64,000 bases of DNA from Lacrimispora sphenoides JCM 1415 (GCF_900105615.1 NZ_LT630003.1:3980501-4044500), one strand, 5' to 3'. Counted from the first letter of the stretch, positions 35,744-48,724 are shown. Notes: generated from the letters alone by a model not told the origin. Program-made: numbers and translations.

Positions 35744-36673
35744 TTACCTCACATCGAACAGGCGCTCCGGATATACACCTTCCGAAACCAGGTTTCGGAT
35801 AGCCGCCGCCACAGCGGGCTTGTCCTCTTTATAGGTCACGCCAAACCACCGGTCTCTTGTTTCAAGCACCGTTACCTGCGCTTTCTGGGCCTGAACAAGC
35901 TTATCGATGATCTTAGGAAGCAGATATTCCGTTTTCACATCCCCTTCTTTTAAACCGTCCAAAAATCCCGGAAATCCTCTCTCCAGCTCCTCAAGAAACG
36001 CAGGGGAAAGCCCCCACATATTCATGGAAACATTCTGGTTCAAGGGGATCCTCACCGGGGTTCCTTCCTCACTGCGGCCTTCCGCCCAGTCATCGCATTG
36101 TCTGATCTCGTACGTCTCTGTAACCCCTTTTAAGATTCCTCTTTCATCCACCTGGCATACTCCACGGGTCACTCCTCCATTTTCGCTTAAGGTATTGCCA
36201 AGAACAAATCCTCCCATGCAGATATCAAAAGGCTTTGACATTGGATCCATCTCATTCACCAGGTATTCATGAATCTTTATAAAACCTTCTTTTCCATAAT
36301 AATCATCCGCATTGATGACGACAAAAGGTTCATGAATCACCGTTTTGGCACATAAAAGTGCCTGGCCGGTTCCCCATGGTTTTGTTCTGTCGTCCGGCTT
36401 TGTATAACCTTTTGGAAGGTCATCCAGTTCCTGATAAGCGTACTCCACATGAGCAATCTTTTCGATCCTCTTTCCTATGATCTCCTTAAAATCCTGTTCC
36501 AGATCCTTTCTTATGATGAACACAACTTTGTCAAATCCGGCATTCAGTGCATCGTATATGGAATAGTCCATGATAATCTCACCGCTTGGTCCTACCGGTT
36601 CCAGCTGTTTGATTCCTCCGCCAAACCGGCTTCCAATGCCCGCCGCCATAATCACTAATGATGTTTTCTTCAT
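35744..36673 (-). CDS. Sugar-phosphate nucleotidyltransferase (paralogue)
   Basis: 309 residues, the same length and layout as the protein at 28388-29317: MAAGIGSRFGGGIKQLEPV at the N-terminus, INADDYYG, and a C-terminal DRWFGVTYKEDKPAV segment nearly matching DRWYGVTYKEDKETV of the paralogue. It would transfer a nucleotide to a sugar 1-phosphate. Stands alone, with its own terminator and a 170-bp gap to the ATP synthase operon, so it probably serves another sugar pool. Confidence 0.85.
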   Translation of the reverse strand: MKKTSLVIMAAGIGSRFGGGIKQLEPVGPSGEIIMDYSIYDALNAGFDKVVFIIRKDLEQDFKEIIGKRIEKIAHVEYAYQELDDLPKGYTKPDDRTKPWGTGQALLCAKTVIHEPFVVINADDYYGKEGFIKIHEYLVNEMDPMSKPFDICMGGFVLGNTLSENGGVTRGVCQVDERGILKGVTETYEIRQCDDWAEGRSEEGTPVRIPLNQNVSMNMWGLSPAFLEELERGFPGFLDGLKEGDVKTEYLLPKIIDKLVQAQKAQVTVLETRDRWFGVTYKEDKPAVAAAIRNLVSEGVYPERLFDVR

Positions 36674-36800
36674 AATTTATCCCCCTGTTTGTATAATCTG
36701 CCTAATAGTATACCACAAAAAAAAGGTTTAATCCATAAATGCCGGATTATCCCAAATTCCTGAGGTTTTAACTGTACCATAACACTTCCCTGCAGGTCAA

Positions 36801-36840
36801 TAAAAAAGGATTTGAACCTGTTTTAATAGATTCAAATCCC
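36801..36840 (-). terminator. ATP synthase operon terminator
   Basis: GGATTTGAA (36808-36816) pairs with TTCAAATCC (36831-36839), followed by TTTTTTATT on the minus strand, just past the atpC stop at 36847. Confidence 0.85.
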
Positions 36841-36846
36841 TTTTCG

Positions 36847-37245
36847 TTACTTTGTAAGTGAAAGCCTTATAAGAGCTCTTCTCAGAGCAGCTTCCGCTCT
36901 TGCATTATCAGTTTTTCCGCTCTGTTCTTTTAAGCGGCGCTCTGCACGGATCTTAGCCTCCTCTGCACGGCTTGTATCGATTTCTTCCGGCCATTCCACA
37001 ACTTCCGCCATAATGACGATCTTCTCCGGTAAAATCTCAATAAAACCAGACATCAGGGCCGCATTCTTCACTCCGCCCTCCTCGTGAATCTTTAAGACTC
37101 CCGGGGCAGCAATGGCAGTCATGGGGATATGATTCCGGTATACGCCGATATCCCCTTCCGTAGTCGTAAGCTCCACCATGGAAGCCTCTCCCTCGTAAAA
37201 CTTCCGTTCCGGAGTAATGATCTGCAGTTTGAATAAATCAGCCAT
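36847..37245 (-). CDS. atpC: ATP synthase F1 epsilon subunit
   Basis: 132 residues: N-terminal beta sandwich (LQIITPERKFYEGEASMVELTTTEGDIGVYRNH in parts) and a C-terminal helical hairpin (RAEEAKIRAERRLKE). It belongs to the central stalk with gamma and modulates ATP hydrolysis. Last gene of the operon, 11 nt after atpD. Confidence 0.97.
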   Translation of the reverse strand: MADLFKLQIITPERKFYEGEASMVELTTTEGDIGVYRNHIPMTAIAAPGVLKIHEEGGVKNAALMSGFIEILPEKIVIMAEVVEWPEEIDTSRAEEAKIRAERRLKEQSGKTDNARAEAALRRALIRLSLTK

Positions 37246-37256
37246 ATTCCCACCCC

Positions 37257-38687
<1,431 letters not shown>

Positions 38688-38709
38688 CTAAAATGAAGTT
38701 CGATTCGCC

Positions 38710-39564
38710 TTATGAAATCGCATTGGCTCCGGCTATGATCTCGGTAAGCTCCTGGGTAATGGACCCCTGTCTTGCCCGGTTATATGCCAGTCCAAGTTCT
38801 TCTATCATCTCTTCCGCATTATTGGTCGCAGAGTCCATGGCCGCCATTCTGGCTCCGTTTTCACTTGCAACGGCTTCCAGCAAAGCACCATAGATCATGC
38901 TGCTCATATACTTAGGAATAATGGAATCCAATACCTGATCCTCATCCGGCTCATAGTTCATTAAAGTCAGATCCGTTTTTTCGCTTCCCTTTTCCATTTC
39001 AACCGGGAGAAGCTTTTTAAGAGTCGGTATTTGGGTCATAGTATTCTTAAAAGATGTATAAGCCAGATAAATTTCACCTATCCGGTTCTGTCCAAATGCA
39101 TCCAGAAGCTCCATGGTAATATCGGCCGCATCGCGGTAGATCGGTTCATTGATCACCTCAGAATAATCCTTGGCGATCGTATATCCCTTTCTTGCCAGTG
39201 CTTCCTTCCCTTTCCTCCCAATGGCATAAACATCCGTAAGTTCCGGCGTAAGCCTCTCATCTCCATGAACCATCTTGGCAATGTTGCTGTTATAGCCTCC
39301 TGCCAGTCCACGGTTTGATGTGATGACAATGACTGCCTTTCTCTTAGAATCTCCTGCCTTTAAATACTTATGGTCTATGCTGCCGGACTTGCGCAGCATG
39401 GAGCCTATGGTATCATACATCATTTCGTAATAGGGTTTGGATTCCTCTGCCTTAGCTTTGGACTTCTGCAGCTTAACGGTAGATATGAGCTTCATGGCTT
39501 TCGTAATCTGTTCGGTACTGGAAATACTGTCTCTTCTTCGTTTGATATCCCTAATGGATGCCAT
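38710..39564 (-). CDS. atpG: ATP synthase F1 gamma subunit
   Basis: 284 residues. N-terminal helix RDIKRRRDSISSTEQITKAMKLIS and C-terminal NRARQGSITQELTEIIAGANAI, the two ends of the coiled coil that rotates within the alpha/beta hexamer. The GLAGGYNSN segment is also typical. Confidence 0.97.
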   Translation of the reverse strand: MASIRDIKRRRDSISSTEQITKAMKLISTVKLQKSKAKAEESKPYYEMMYDTIGSMLRKSGSIDHKYLKAGDSKRKAVIVITSNRGLAGGYNSNIAKMVHGDERLTPELTDVYAIGRKGKEALARKGYTIAKDYSEVINEPIYRDAADITMELLDAFGQNRIGEIYLAYTSFKNTMTQIPTLKKLLPVEMEKGSEKTDLTLMNYEPDEDQVLDSIIPKYMSSMIYGALLEAVASENGARMAAMDSATNNAEEMIEELGLAYNRARQGSITQELTEIIAGANAIS

Positions 39565-39580
39565 GATTGTTCACCTGCCT

Positions 39581-41128
<1,548 letters not shown>

Positions 41129-41205
41129 CTAACGGCTCTCCGGACAACTGATTTCCTAAACTCAGGCTTACCTTCATGTAAAAAACATGAACAGTAAAGT
41201 GGAAA

Positions 41206-41754
41206 TCAGGTCAATTGCAGCTTTAACAGGCTGCGGCGCAGTTCGTAAATCTGCGTTTTAATGCTGGAATCCACCACCCGGTCTCCGATCCTGATTACCA
41301 TACCGCCAATGATTGACGGGTCCACCTGATAATCCATCTCAAAATCTACGTACTGAGTTGTATTTAACAGCTTTTCTACCAGCCGGGCCTTCTGCCCTTC
41401 ATTTAATTCAACAGCGCTGGCCACATGTGCCACGCCGATCTTCTTATATTCCTTGACAGCGTTAATGAAGTATTCACAGATTGCCGGAATCTCCTTCTGC
41501 CTGCCTTTGTCGACAATGACTGCCAGAAAACCCATCAGGTCATCCGATACGCGTCCGCCGAAAATATTCTTAATAATGCCGATTTTATCTTCCTTTACAA
41601 TCTTCGGATTATTAAGAAGCTCCGCCAATGACTGATTCTCGTGCCAGATCACCTGCAGGCTCTTCACTTCCTCAAACAAAGCGTCCACTTCCTGCTTATT
41701 AAGAGCTTCCTCAAACAATGCATCGCCGTATACCTTTGATACTAGCTTTGCCAT
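41206..41754 (-). CDS. atpH: ATP synthase F1 delta subunit
   Basis: 182 residues. N-terminal helical bundle (KLVSKVYGDALFEEA) and C-terminal GGMVIRIGDRVVDSSIKTQI signature of the OSCP/delta family. It links F1 to the b stalk. Its start overlaps the atpF stop by 13 nt. Confidence 0.97.
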   Translation of the reverse strand: MAKLVSKVYGDALFEEALNKQEVDALFEEVKSLQVIWHENQSLAELLNNPKIVKEDKIGIIKNIFGGRVSDDLMGFLAVIVDKGRQKEIPAICEYFINAVKEYKKIGVAHVASAVELNEGQKARLVEKLLNTTQYVDFEMDYQVDPSIIGGMVIRIGDRVVDSSIKTQIYELRRSLLKLQLT

Positions 41755-42257
41755 GTGCTTTCACCCATCTCTTTCAAAGTCTCGTCAATCAGGGCATCCT
41801 GCACCGTAGTGTCAATGGAAGCAGCTACGACCTTGCCGGCCATAACAGAAGCGATGGATATGATCTGTTCCTTCATATCATCAAGCGCTTTCTTTCTCTC
41901 CAGTTCCACCTCGCGGCTGCCCCGCGTAACAATGCGGTCCGCTTCTTCCCTGGCTTCTGTAATAATCTCTGCCTCACGCTGTTTCGCTCTTTTTCTGGCA
42001 TCCTCTAAGATTCCTTCTGCCTCTTTCTTAACTTCAAGAAGTCTGGCTTCATATTCTTCCTTCATTGCCCTCGCAGCTTCCTTATCGTCGGCAGCGTTCT
42101 TTAATTCTCCCGCAATCCTCTGTTTTCTCTTTTCCAGCACTTCCCGTACCGGATTGAACAGCATATAGGATAACGCAAAAAACAGGATGAATACGTTGAT
42201 GCCTGTTATAAATGAATCGAAAAGCAGCTGCGGGTCAAATCCCAATAATCGATCCAA
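41742..42257 (-). CDS. atpF: ATP synthase Fo b subunit
   Basis: 171 residues: one N-terminal membrane helix (about 11-31) and a long charged coiled coil of the peripheral stalk. The start is TTG at 42257, fixed by AGGAGG 7 nt upstream (GGAGGCGAAACC-TTG). The operon order c-b-delta is standard. Confidence 0.96.
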   Translation of the reverse strand: MDRLLGFDPQLLFDSFITGINVFILFFALSYMLFNPVREVLEKRKQRIAGELKNAADDKEAARAMKEEYEARLLEVKKEAEGILEDARKRAKQREAEIITEAREEADRIVTRGSREVELERKKALDDMKEQIISIASVMAGKVVAASIDTTVQDALIDETLKEMGESTWQS

Positions 42258-42330
42258 GGTTTCGCCTCCTTTCGCTCTTTATTCTTTCCCCATTCTGAGG
42301 GCAGGCTTATGCCTCCCGCCACTCTGCTCT

Positions 42331-43325
<995 letters not shown>

Positions 43326-43373
43326 ACGCTTAAGCCTCCTTTCTTAAGAGATCCCACTTGACCGCAAAGGAGA

Positions 43374-43775
43374 TTACTCTCCCTTTGTCCTGTTGGCCAC
43401 GATCTTGTGGATAATAGGCTGAGAAAATGCTCCAACCTTGAGTCCGAGGACTCCGATTACTACTGCGACCGGATTGAACCAGTTCGAAAACCGGACAATA
43501 ACTGCCACCAGTATGACAATAAGCAGCAGATAGCGAAGGACTGAACTAATAATACTCTGCTTCTGAACAGCCTTTGGATCTTCGGTCTTCATAGAACGTT
43601 CAAGTACCATAGCCATGGATAAAAACATGGCCAGAGCTAACACCATTCCCAAAATCAGTCCTGCAAAAACAGCACGACTTGGATACATAAATAATGCCCC
43701 TAGCATAGCCACTGCCGTGAAAATAACAATTCCGGCAGAAACCTCAAGCATCAGATTCTTTGTTTCCTTCCCCAT
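43374..43775 (-). CDS. atpI: ATP synthase subunit I family protein
   Basis: 133 residues with four membrane segments, the typical position and size of AtpI ahead of atpB. The family helps assemble the c ring. AGGAGG precedes the ATG. Confidence 0.82.
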   Translation of the reverse strand: MGKETKNLMLEVSAGIVIFTAVAMLGALFMYPSRAVFAGLILGMVLALAMFLSMAMVLERSMKTEDPKAVQKQSIISSVLRYLLLIVILVAVIVRFSNWFNPVAVVIGVLGLKVGAFSQPIIHKIVANRTKGE

Positions 43776-43790
43776 TACAAATCCTCCTGT

Positions 43791-44126
43791 CTACGAAAGT
43801 TTCTCATCATCATGTCCTTTCACGCGGCTTGGCTGCTTCGGTTTATGTACCTTGGGTCCAGCCTCCACTTGCCGCTCCACGCGCTCCTTCTGATCCTCAA
43901 CCCACTCCTCCCTTTCATTCATGGCCAGTGTAGCCTTTGCCAGCTTATAAGCATTGGATCCCCCAGCCAGAAACCCCAGAACCATAAATAATAATATCAG
44001 CTTTGTCCCAGCATACCGGTCAATATAGTAACCGGCAAGAATACAGACAAATACAGGTACCATGACACTGATCCCCAGTTGGATCACCATCATGAAACTT
44101 CTCATTACGCTCTTTTTATGCCGCAT
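43791..44126 (-). CDS. AtpZ/AtpI-like membrane protein
   Basis: 111 residues from the ATG at 44126 (AGGTG 6 nt upstream); two membrane segments (about 13-35 and 41-62) with the GYYIDRYAGT loop typical of AtpZ-like proteins, then a long charged cytosolic tail. AtpZ-type proteins form a complex with AtpI in other bacteria and are linked to Mg2+ or c-ring assembly. First gene of the ATP synthase operon. Confidence 0.78.
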   Translation of the reverse strand: MRHKKSVMRSFMMVIQLGISVMVPVFVCILAGYYIDRYAGTKLILLFMVLGFLAGGSNAYKLAKATLAMNEREEWVEDQKERVERQVEAGPKVHKPKQPSRVKGHDDEKLS

Positions 44127-44165
44127 AATTACACCTGCTTTCTGCATCCTGCACATATAACTGGT

Positions 44166-44194
44166 ATTATACCTAAAAAAACATATTTTGTCTA
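44166..44194 (-). promoter_or_regulatory. ATP synthase operon promoter
   Basis: Minus strand TAGACA (44189-44194), 17-bp spacer, TATAAT (44166-44171), about 40 nt before the first gene. Confidence 0.72.
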
Positions 44195-44262
44195 TTATTT
44201 ACGGAAATTTAACTTGACACACCAATAAACTTTTTATTTTTGTACATTTTTGAAAAAAATGT

Positions 44263-44311
44263 TAAAAAAAGGTCTGTTTTTTGCAGGAAGAACCCGTAAA
44301 AAACAGACCTT
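44263..44311 (-). terminator. Terminator of the choline microcompartment operon
   Basis: A 14-bp perfect stem AAGGTCTGTTTTTT (44269-44282) with AAAAAACAGACCTT (44298-44311); the minus strand runs into seven Ts. It lies right after the last shell gene (stop 44325). Confidence 0.88.
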
Positions 44312-44324
44312 ATCAAATTATTAA

Positions 44325-44609
44325 TTATGCTTCTTTTGTACCTGGAAGAATTGTTTCAACTTCTGCATGTGGACGTGGGATTACATGTACAGATACAAGC
44401 TCACCAACACGCTGAGCTGCTGCTGCACCTGCATCGGTAGCTGCCTTAACAGCACCTACATCGCCTCTTACCATAACAGTAACAAGACCTCCGCCTACAA
44501 ATTCTTTACCGATCAGGGTAACGTTTGCTGCCTTTACCATAGCATCTGCTGCTTCAACGGATCCAATTAAACCTTTTGTTTCAATCATTCCTAATGCATC
44601 ATATTTCAT
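44325..44609 (-). CDS. BMC-H hexameric shell protein (last gene of the cut operon)
   Basis: 94 residues, one BMC domain of the PduA/EutM type: [45 protein letters not shown] and VIPRPH. It tiles into hexamers forming the facets, with a central pore for substrate. It differs from the shell protein at 59188 by only four residues in the first 89; the C-terminal tails differ. AGGAGG before the ATG. Confidence 0.97.
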   Translation of the reverse strand: MKYDALGMIETKGLIGSVEAADAMVKAANVTLIGKEFVGGGLVTVMVRGDVGAVKAATDAGAAAAQRVGELVSVHVIPRPHAEVETILPGTKEA

Positions 44610-44651
44610 TTTTAAATCCTCCTGATTTATAATAAATTTTTAATGGTTCAC

Positions 44652-45287
44652 TTATTTTACAATGGTTACGCCAGAAGAACTGCCAAGTCCCATGGCATTT
44701 GCTTCTTCCGTATCAAGATGGCATTCCAGGCTTGATGTTTCGGTTACGCGGATTGCCGTATGATGAAAAATACCGCCGCGGATCCCCTCTGTCTGAATGC
44801 TAACTGTCTGACCGTCATGAACGCCAAACTTCAAAGCATCCTGAGGAGTCATATGAATGTGTCTCTGGGCGATGATTAAGCCCTCTTTTGTTTGAACGGA
44901 ACCTTTTGGTCCCACCAGGGTGATCCCTGGCGTTCCGGTTAATTCACCGGACATTTTAGGCTCAGATTTCTTTCCAAGCTTAAAACAGTCTGCTGCCAGA
45001 ACCTCAACCTGAGTCTGTTTTCTGACCGGACCTAATATACGGACCTTCTCAATGGCTCCCTTTGGGCCGCATACGGTAACCGTTTCCTTGCATGCATACT
45101 GACCCGGCTGGGATAACTCCTTCATCTTGGTCAGTTCGTATCCCTTACCGAAAAGAGCATCCAAGTCTTCCTGGGACAAATGTACATGGCGATTGGAAAC
45201 GCCAACTGGTATTCGAAACTCATCTGTTCCGGATTCCGTTTTCACGGCTTCCATTAAGAGTTTGATTACCGCTTCATACTTATCCAT
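44652..45287 (-). CDS. pduL: PduL-type phosphotransacylase
   Basis: 211 residues. Zn-binding His motifs GVSNRHVHLSQEDL and QRHIHMTPQDALKFGVHDG identify the PduL family. It converts acetyl-CoA and phosphate to acetyl phosphate in the shell lumen, recycling CoA for the aldehyde dehydrogenase. The first 20 residues (MDKYEAVIKLLMEAVK) form an amphipathic helix separate from the core, a likely encapsulation peptide. It follows the aldehyde dehydrogenase by 24 nt. Confidence 0.95.
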   Translation of the reverse strand: MDKYEAVIKLLMEAVKTESGTDEFRIPVGVSNRHVHLSQEDLDALFGKGYELTKMKELSQPGQYACKETVTVCGPKGAIEKVRILGPVRKQTQVEVLAADCFKLGKKSEPKMSGELTGTPGITLVGPKGSVQTKEGLIIAQRHIHMTPQDALKFGVHDGQTVSIQTEGIRGGIFHHTAIRVTETSSLECHLDTEEANAMGLGSSSGVTIVK

Positions 45288-45311
45288 TCCTGTTCTCCTT
45301 CCTTGCTGTTT

Positions 45312-46859
45312 TTACTGGCCTTTCATGGCCAGTACGATCTCTTTTACAAGAGCTGCCAGCTTCTCATTGTCATCGTTTCCTCCCTGGCAGGCAGAAGAGG
45401 TCACACCTTCTTTTTTATCAAAAGAAGCTACGAAATCAGCAGGGCTAAAGGAAGCAGCCTGGGTTTTGTCTTTCCAGGTAAAGGTTGGATCATCTGCTGC
45501 GATAGTAGAGCAATCTTTCATACCAAAAGCAACCTTTTTCACATTAAGGAGATGTTTCGGGCTCACGTTTTCGGAAACAGAGCTTCCTCCGCAGGTTCCG
45601 CATCCTAATGTAAAGGAAATCGGAAGGCCTGTACTGATTCCGGTTCCACCCTGGCTTCCGCCTGTATTTACAAGGATTCTGGAAGCAGGCTTTGCAGCGA
45701 ACTTAAGAACCATATCCCTGTCCTGGGTATGAATGCTCATGGTATGTCCGATTCCGTTCTGTAAAAGGCGGATGCTTAAGCCGCAGGCCTCTTCCCAGTT
45801 CTTTACTGTGTAGAAACCAAGTACGGTTGTCAGCTTTTCGTAGGATAATGGATATCCCTCTCCGACACCTTCCTGTTTTCCGATGAGGATCTTGGCCCCT
45901 TCCGGAATCTGGATTCCGGCTGCCTGGGCAATCACCTGAGGAGAACGGCCGACAAATTTGGCATTCATGTTATGGCCGTTTTTAAATAACAGGGCACAGA
46001 CTTTATCGGTTTCTTCCTTTGTCATAAAGTATCCGCCCTGGCTTTTTAACTCTGCTACAACTTCTGCATGATTGCTCTCCTCACAGATAATGGACTGCTC
46101 GGAAGCACAGATGGTACCATAGTCAAACGTCTTGCTGGCAAGGATTGTCTTTACTGCCTGCTTCACATCTGCCGTCTTTTCTATGTAAGCCGGTGAGTTT
46201 CCTGCACCTACGCCGATGGCTGGCTTTCCTGCGCTGTATGCAGCTTTTACCATACCCGGGCCGCCGGTTGCAATGATAACGGAGACTTCCTTACACTTCA
46301 TCAGTTCATTGGTAGACCCCATGGAAGGCATGGATACACAGCCGATGATTCCCTCCGGCGCTCCTGCTGCAATTGCAGCGTCCCTCATAACCTCCGCAGC
46401 CTTCAGAGTGCATTTTGCAGCAGAAGGATGGGGAGAAAATACGATTGCGTTTCCGGATTTAATGGCGATCATGGATTTAAAAAATACGGTTGAGGTTGGA
46501 TTTGTAGATGGAACGATACCCATTACAAGTCCTACCGGTTCTGCCACATCAATGGTCTTATTCACGGTATCCTCTGCTAGGATTCCTCTTGTCTTCATAT
46601 CTTTTATTTCTTCATATAAAAGAGTGGAAGCAGCATGGTTCTTATATGCCTTGTCCATGACCTTTCCAAAGCCTGTCTCTTCTACAGCCATCTCTGCAAG
46701 ACAAAGAGCGTGTTCCTCTCCTGCCTTTGCCATACTCTTAAGAATGGTGTCAATTTGTTCTGCCGTAAATCCGGCAATTTTTTTTGCGGCTGCTTCACCG
46801 CATCTGGCTAAATCCCTTGCTTCCTGGATGGAACGTAAATCAAAATCAAAATTTTCCAT
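45312..46859 (-). CDS. CoA-acylating acetaldehyde dehydrogenase, microcompartment type
   Basis: 515 residues. Catalytic Cys C251 in FDYGTICASEQS, oxyanion Asn N120 in PSTNPTS and the Rossmann segment IKSGN; the EutE/PduP family, CutF in choline loci. It oxidises acetaldehyde with NAD+ and CoA to acetyl-CoA. The C-terminal 20 residues (EKLAALVKEIVLAMKG) form an amphipathic helix after a linker, an encapsulation peptide. It is the active counterpart of the Cys-less homologue at 55734-57230. Confidence 0.95.
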   Translation of the reverse strand: MENFDFDLRSIQEARDLARCGEAAAKKIAGFTAEQIDTILKSMAKAGEEHALCLAEMAVEETGFGKVMDKAYKNHAASTLLYEEIKDMKTRGILAEDTVNKTIDVAEPVGLVMGIVPSTNPTSTVFFKSMIAIKSGNAIVFSPHPSAAKCTLKAAEVMRDAAIAAGAPEGIIGCVSMPSMGSTNELMKCKEVSVIIATGGPGMVKAAYSAGKPAIGVGAGNSPAYIEKTADVKQAVKTILASKTFDYGTICASEQSIICEESNHAEVVAELKSQGGYFMTKEETDKVCALLFKNGHNMNAKFVGRSPQVIAQAAGIQIPEGAKILIGKQEGVGEGYPLSYEKLTTVLGFYTVKNWEEACGLSIRLLQNGIGHTMSIHTQDRDMVLKFAAKPASRILVNTGGSQGGTGISTGLPISFTLGCGTCGGSSVSENVSPKHLLNVKKVAFGMKDCSTIAADDPTFTWKDKTQAASFSPADFVASFDKKEGVTSSACQGGNDDNEKLAALVKEIVLAMKGQ

Positions 46860-46885
46860 GTTCCCGTTCTCCCTTTCTAAAAATA

Positions 46886-47491
46886 TTAATCATTCTGTCC
46901 ATAATACTTCCCGAATTCTTCCAGCAGCAGGGTTTTATTTGCCTTTGAAATCTCTCGTCCAGCTATACTGAATTCCGGATATTCTCTGGCAAGTGTCCTA
47001 AGCTCTGTTACCTTCATATCTTCAAGTATCTTCATGGTCTCTTCCAGACCGTCCTGCTTCATCCACAAGTCCACGGTTTCCCGCTTTATGGTATCCACCG
47101 TTTCCGGTTCATTGGAAGATTCTTCGACTGGTTCTTCTGCCGGTATCTCTTCAAGTACCTCAGCTGCTGGTTCTTCTGCGGTTTCCGGAACTGGTTCTTT
47201 TTCCGGTTCGTCAGGAGTACCTCCGCCGATTACAGCCGTCAGCTCATCATGAGGCCTGGCGATAACATGGCGTGTTACTAAAGCAGCATCGTTTATGCGT
47301 TCTACCGCTGCTGCTCCGGCGTCCACCGCTGCCTTCACTGCCGCCACATCGCCGGTCACCGTAACAGCGACGAGACCTCCGCCGACTTTGGTCTTTTCCA
47401 GAAGAGACACGTCTGCCGCCTTTAACATGGCATCTGCCGCCTCAATAGCCACCAGCACGCCTTTTGTTTCTATAAAGCCAAGTGCCTGCAT
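46886..47491 (-). CDS. BMC-H shell protein with C-terminal extension
   Basis: 201 residues. Residues 1-90 form a standard BMC domain (GFIETKGVLVAIEAADAMLKAA, HVIARPH). An acidic Pro/Glu-rich linker (about 95-140) leads to a helical end domain (MKILEDMKVTELRTLAREYPEF, then SKANKTLLLEEF) that resembles a SAP or Rho-N-like helix-loop-helix. The extension would protrude from the facet and might bind a cargo enzyme or nucleic acid; that is inference. Similar extended BMC proteins occur in other loci (PduK, EutK) with unrelated tails. Confidence 0.9.
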   Translation of the reverse strand: MQALGFIETKGVLVAIEAADAMLKAADVSLLEKTKVGGGLVAVTVTGDVAAVKAAVDAGAAAVERINDAALVTRHVIARPHDELTAVIGGGTPDEPEKEPVPETAEEPAAEVLEEIPAEEPVEESSNEPETVDTIKRETVDLWMKQDGLEETMKILEDMKVTELRTLAREYPEFSIAGREISKANKTLLLEEFGKYYGQND

Positions 47492-47502
47492 TGTTTACCT
47501 CC

Positions 47503-48132
47503 TTAAACCAAATCAGCCCAGTTTGCCGGATACGTTGCGTAAAATACTCTTGCTTTATCTGGGGAACCCCAGATTACCTTGGAGCCTGACGGTACAAAGA
47601 GCACATCTCCGGCTTTTGCCGTATAGGTCTTTCCGTCAATGGTAACGGTTAAGGTTCCTTCGATTACATAGTCGATCTCTTCATAGGTCAATTCCCATTC
47701 AAAACTGGAATGGTCGATCACAAGGAAACCTGCACTGATATGGGATTCCTCTTTGCTTACCAGCTCCTGGTAGTAAGCTTTAACAGATGGATCGCCTGTA
47801 TCAAATACATCCATTTTCACAGAACTTCCACGAACCACTTTGAGACCGTTTCCATGGCTTTCAGACTCGTAGGGTTTTAAAATATCATTTAATAAACCCT
47901 TTTCCATTAAAGTCTTCAGTACCATATAAATTTTCTCGCTGTCCATATCCATGGCTGCGAAAGCAGCCGGAGCCTGTGTCTGCTCTTCTGCCTTATCACA
48001 GAATTTGATGCCGAATGAATCTGCTGCATCCTTTGCAGACGGAGTGATGATACTTCCGGTTTCCACGTAAAATACCTTTTTTCCCTCAGCATTTAACTTT
48101 TCTACATCTTTTGCACAAATCAACTGCTTCAT
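47503..48132 (-). CDS. EutQ-like cupin protein
   Basis: 209 residues. The N-terminal segment (LICAKDVEKLNAEGKKVFYVETGSIITPSAKDAA, in parts) and the C-terminal cupin (YEEIDYVIEGTLTVTIDGKTYTAKAGDVLFVPSGS, in parts) match EutQ. EutQ of Salmonella is needed for anaerobic ethanolamine growth and has reported acetate-kinase-like activity. Here it could make ATP from acetyl phosphate or help shell assembly. It sits between EutN and extended BMC genes. Confidence 0.88.
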   Translation of the reverse strand: MKQLICAKDVEKLNAEGKKVFYVETGSIITPSAKDAADSFGIKFCDKAEEQTQAPAAFAAMDMDSEKIYMVLKTLMEKGLLNDILKPYESESHGNGLKVVRGSSVKMDVFDTGDPSVKAYYQELVSKEESHISAGFLVIDHSSFEWELTYEEIDYVIEGTLTVTIDGKTYTAKAGDVLFVPSGSKVIWGSPDKARVFYATYPANWADLV

Positions 48133-48147
48133 ATGATCACTTCCCTT

Positions 48148-48411
48148 CTATATAAATTGGCAATCTTCATCAATGATCCCAATTACTACGGCATCGACTG
48201 GAATCTCATCGCTTCCCAGCATCCGCCTGGCAGAAGAGCCTGTGGAAATGATCACACGGTCACCGATTCCCGCGCTGATGATATCTGCTACGATCAGCCG
48301 CTCGCCTTCCCGCGTGCCTCCAATGATCTCGGCAAGCATAAATTTATACCCATTTAAGGACTCCGCTTTTCTGGTGGCCCATATGTTATCAATCAATCTG
48401 GCCGCTACCAT
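48148..48411 (-). CDS. eutN: EutN/CcmL pentameric vertex protein
   Basis: 87 residues, one BMC-P domain: LIDNIWATRKAESLNGYKFMLAEI, AGIGDRVIISTGSSARRM and VDAVVIGIID. Pentamers cap the icosahedral vertices of the shell. It is the only BMC-P gene in the locus. It overlaps the next upstream gene by 7 nt. Confidence 0.95.
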   Translation of the reverse strand: MVAARLIDNIWATRKAESLNGYKFMLAEIIGGTREGERLIVADIISAGIGDRVIISTGSSARRMLGSDEIPVDAVVIGIIDEDCQFI

Positions 48412-48710
48412 TCTTCCACCCCTCTCTTCTCTCTTTGCTTAATTTCATCCATAGCTGCCTCTACCGATGCCGTATCTCCAAAAATCGCAAGCATGATCAT
48501 GTTCTGCGGGCAGCTTCCTCTGATGTCTTCTACCGTAACACCTACTGCTTTTTCTGCCACATCTGCGGCGCAAACCATTTCGATGATTCTGCCTTGTACT
48601 AGCCCCACTGCATCCACTGGTCCTATGGGTGAGGAAGTACCGGAGCCCTTCCTGCGGTTTAAGATATCGATGGTTCCCTGTGACGGTGATTTAATTATAC
48701 GGTATTCCAT
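48405..48710 (-). CDS. CutR/GrpU-type permuted BMC-H shell protein
   Basis: 101 residues from the ATG at 48710 (AAAGGA 10 nt upstream; a GTG three codons earlier is too close to it). The fold is a BMC domain (GPVDAVGLVQGRIIEMVCAADVAEKA, NMIMLAIFGDTASVEAAM) with an N-terminal strand pair. The GSCPQN motif matches the Fe-S-binding GSCP loop of GrpU and CutR proteins of glycyl-radical microcompartments. It may place a cluster or redox site at the hexamer pore. Confidence 0.85.
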   Translation of the reverse strand: MEYRIIKSPSQGTIDILNRRKGSGTSSPIGPVDAVGLVQGRIIEMVCAADVAEKAVGVTVEDIRGSCPQNMIMLAIFGDTASVEAAMDEIKQREKRGVEEW

Positions 48711-48724
48711 ATTGTCCACATCCT

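Noticed and set aside
45127..45732. 201-residue plus-strand frame opposite pduL and the aldehyde dehydrogenase gene
   Set aside because: A shadow of two well-recognised genes on the other strand, composed of low-complexity Ser/Phe residues.
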